Shown here piece by piece: positions 15,183 to 16,677 of a DNA stretch of 16,677 bases. A program made the position numbers and the translations under genes. The notes beneath the pieces are model-generated. The model did not search any database. It was given only the letters and a program-made list of their open reading frames with translations, and was not told the origin of the DNA. Every line of letters begins with the position of its first letter. Within the stretch, counting starts at the first letter, position 1. Source of the stretch: an uncultured Rhodocyclaceae bacterium (GTDB lineage: Bacteria > Pseudomonadota > Gammaproteobacteria > Burkholderiales > Rhodocyclaceae); assembly GCA_900549295.1 (NCBI GenBank), contig URNG01000071.1, positions 1-16,677 on the forward strand. The letters are read 5' to 3'.

Positions 15183-15637
15183 CTCCCCCGCTCCCGACCT
15201 CGGTCGACATCTTCACCGACGGCGCCTGCCGCGGCAATCCCGGCCCCGGCGGCTGGGGCGTGCTGCTCAGAAGCGGCGCGCACGAAAAGGAAATGTGGGG
15301 CGGCGAGGCCGACACCACCAACAACCGAATGGAACTGCTCGCCGTCATCCGCGCCCTGGAAGCCATGAAACGCCCGGTCAGCGCCCGCGTGCACAGCGAT
15401 TCGCAATACGTGCTGAAAGGCATCGGCGAGTGGATACACGGCTGGAAGCGAAACGGCTGGAAAACCGCCGACAAGAAACCCGTGAAGAACGCCGACCTCT
15501 GGCAGAAGCTGGACGCCCTGCGCGAGCGGCACCGACTGGAATGGATCTGGGTCAAGGGCCACGCCGGCCACCCGGAAAACGAACGCGCCGATGCGCTGGC
15601 CAATCGCGGCATCGACGACTTGCTGAAGGAAAACTGA
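15179..15637 (+). CDS. rnhA: Ribonuclease HI
   Basis: This is a 152-residue enzyme that cuts the RNA strand of RNA-DNA hybrids (primer removal, R-loop clearance). Catalytic carboxylates are all present: Asp14 (FTDGACRGNPGPGGWG), Glu52 (TNNRMELLAV), Asp74 (HSDSQYV) and Asp138 (NERADALA), with the mobile His128 in KGHAGHPEN. The basic handle region is present (WKRNGWKTADKKPVKN). Length is normal for the type I bacterial enzyme. The start is GTG 15179, overlapping the methyltransferase stop as GTGA, with a strong GGAAGGAA site upstream. The stop shares one base with the dnaQ ATG (TGATG). Confidence 0.97.
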   Translation: MTPPLPTSVDIFTDGACRGNPGPGGWGVLLRSGAHEKEMWGGEADTTNNRMELLAVIRALEAMKRPVSARVHSDSQYVLKGIGEWIHGWKRNGWKTADKKPVKNADLWQKLDALRERHRLEWIWVKGHAGHPENERADALANRGIDDLLKEN

Positions 15638-16392
15638 TGCGCCAGATCGTACTCGACACCGAAACCACCGGGCTGGACCCGCGCCAGGGCCACCGCATCA
15701 TCGAAGTGGCCTGCATCGAACTGGTGAACCGCCGCCTGACCGGCAAGCACCTGCACAAATACATCAACCCCGAGCGCGAGATCGACGCCGAGGCGCAGAA
15801 GGTGCACGGCATCAGCCTGGAATTCCTCGCCGACAAACCCAGATTCGCCGACGTTGCCGACGAATTCCTCGAATTCATCAACGGCGCGCAGCTCATCATC
15901 CACAACGCGCCGTTCGACCTGGGCTTTCTCAACGCCGAACTCGACCGCCTGGGCCGCGTGCCGGTGGAAACGCTGTGCCAGGGCGTGATCGACACCCTGA
16001 AAGACGCCAAGGAACTGCATCCGGGCAAGCGCAACAATCTCGACGCGCTGTGCGAGCGTTACGCCATCGACAACTCCGGACGTACCCTGCACGGCGCATT
16101 GCTCGATACCGAACTGCTGGCCGAGGTATACCTCGCCATGACGCGCGGCCAGAACACCCTGATGATCGACGCCGACGACGCGCCGCCGGTGCGGCTGGAC
16201 GCCGATGGCAAGGTGCGGCAGAGAAAACCCCTGCGCATCCTCAGAACGAGCGCCGCAGAAGAAAGCGAGCACGCCCGCCTGCTCGCCGCCATCGACAAGG
16301 AAAGCAAGGGCCAGTGCCTGTGGCTGGCGCAAAACGCTGCCACGCAGATGACCATGACGCCGAGCGAAACCGCCAGCCCGGCGAACGCCTGA
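15637..16392 (+). CDS. dnaQ: DNA polymerase III epsilon subunit (3'-5' proofreading exonuclease)
   Basis: This is a 251-residue protein of the DEDDh exonuclease family. Exo I is VLDTETTGL (Asp7, Glu9), Exo II is HNAPFDLGFLNAE (Asp94), and Exo III is HGALLDTELLAEVYL (His152, Asp157). These match the known catalytic set of the E. coli protein in order and spacing. The C-terminal segment after about residue 175 (TLMIDADDAPPVRL onward) is the flexible tail that ties epsilon to the alpha subunit. It should work in the replicative polymerase core. The ATG at 15637 shares its A with the rnhA stop, and AAGGAAA upstream gives a good ribosome site. An upstream in-frame extension overlaps all of rnhA and was rejected. 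Here rnhA and dnaQ are co-directional, whereas in E. coli they are divergent. Confidence 0.97.
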   Translation: MRQIVLDTETTGLDPRQGHRIIEVACIELVNRRLTGKHLHKYINPEREIDAEAQKVHGISLEFLADKPRFADVADEFLEFINGAQLIIHNAPFDLGFLNAELDRLGRVPVETLCQGVIDTLKDAKELHPGKRNNLDALCERYAIDNSGRTLHGALLDTELLAEVYLAMTRGQNTLMIDADDAPPVRLDADGKVRQRKPLRILRTSAAEESEHARLLAAIDKESKGQCLWLAQNAATQMTMTPSETASPANA

Positions 16393-16396
16393 AGCC

Positions 16397-16677
16397 ATGT
16401 CCGCGCTGCACCTGCAACTCTGGCTCCTCATCGAACTGGCGATCTATGCCCTGCTCGGCCACTGGCTGTTCGACTGGGCGCCCGAGCGCGCCTTGCTCGC
16501 CGGCGTGCTCTGCCTGATCGCCCTGCGCGTCTGGCAAAGCCTCGTCACCTGGGCATTCGCCGCCTGCCACGCCGAGCCGGACGAGCCGCGCCCCGGCCTC
16601 GGGCAAATCCTGCGCGAAGCCGCCGCCAGCCTGTTCACGCAGCTTCTGGTGCTGCCCCTGCCCAGCCTGTGGATGGC
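16397..16677 (+). CDS. Membrane protein of unknown function, 5' part only
   Basis: An ATG four bases after the dnaQ stop opens a frame that stays open to the window end (93 complete codons). The start MSALHLQLWLLIELAIYALL and the next stretches ALLAGVLCLIALRVW and LFTQLLVLPLPSLWM are hydrophobic, suggesting at least three membrane segments, with a charged loop (CHAEPDEPRPG) between the second and third. The composition matches the neighbouring genes. I do not recognise the family from this part; the rest of the protein is outside the window and may hold a soluble domain. The tight spacing suggests co-transcription with dnaQ. Confidence 0.7.
   Translation, partial: MSALHLQLWLLIELAIYALLGHWLFDWAPERALLAGVLCLIALRVWQSLVTWAFAACHAEPDEPRPGLGQILREAAASLFTQLLVLPLPSLWM

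Noticed and set aside
15124..16392. Long version of dnaQ starting inside the methyltransferase gene and spanning rnhA
   Set aside because: The extra N-terminal part is rnhA read in another frame. The ATG at 15637 has a proper ribosome site and gives the normal DnaQ N-terminus.

Overview
The window is a GC-rich, gene-dense piece of a Gram-negative chromosome. Gene content and order point to a betaproteobacterium, most likely in or near Rhodocyclales (Azoarcus/Thauera/Dechloromonas-like). The clues are gloB, a yafS-like methyltransferase, rnhA and dnaQ in one block, a large DUF748 (AsmA-clan) protein, a DUF3293 protein, an HD-GYP/bacteriohemerythrin fusion, and high-GC codon use throughout. The taxonomic call is an inference from style and synteny. 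I see no rRNA, tRNA, CRISPR array, insertion sequence or phage gene.

Left half, minus strand (8232 down to 1): six genes lie head to tail and are probably one transcript. In transcription order they are a DUF748/AsmA-like envelope protein, a DUF3293 protein, a Ser/Thr kinase-HDOD-GAF fusion, a Gate-domain (nucleoside recognition) membrane protein, a hotdog-fold thioesterase, and a radical SAM protein cut by the window edge. Junctions are tight: 25 nt, an ATGA overlap, 0 nt, 36 nt, and an ATGA overlap.

Centre, plus strand (8388 to 13600): a signalling block. A secreted family-3 solute-binding protein with no permease overlaps a membrane histidine kinase (periplasmic Cache-like domain, PAS, HisKA_3, HATPase). 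The kinase overlaps a NarL/FixJ response regulator (GTGA). After a 233-nt intergenic region comes a PAS-HD-GYP-bacteriohemerythrin protein that keeps all the metal ligands I could check. That intergenic region has a good -10 box, a poor -35 and a 14-bp palindrome centred near -41, so it looks like an activator-dependent promoter. A reasonable but unproven model is: small ligand, then binding protein, then kinase, then response regulator, then expression of an oxygen-responsive c-di-GMP phosphodiesterase.

Right part (13619 to 16677): gloB (glyoxalase II) on the minus strand and a yafS-like methyltransferase on the plus strand diverge from start codons that overlap in a single CATG. The gloB promoter seems to lie inside the methyltransferase reading frame and predicts a leaderless gloB mRNA. 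rnhA and dnaQ follow on the plus strand, each overlapping its upstream neighbour. The 5' end of a membrane-protein gene runs off the window.

Long open frames on the strands opposite real genes are GC-driven shadows and are not annotated.
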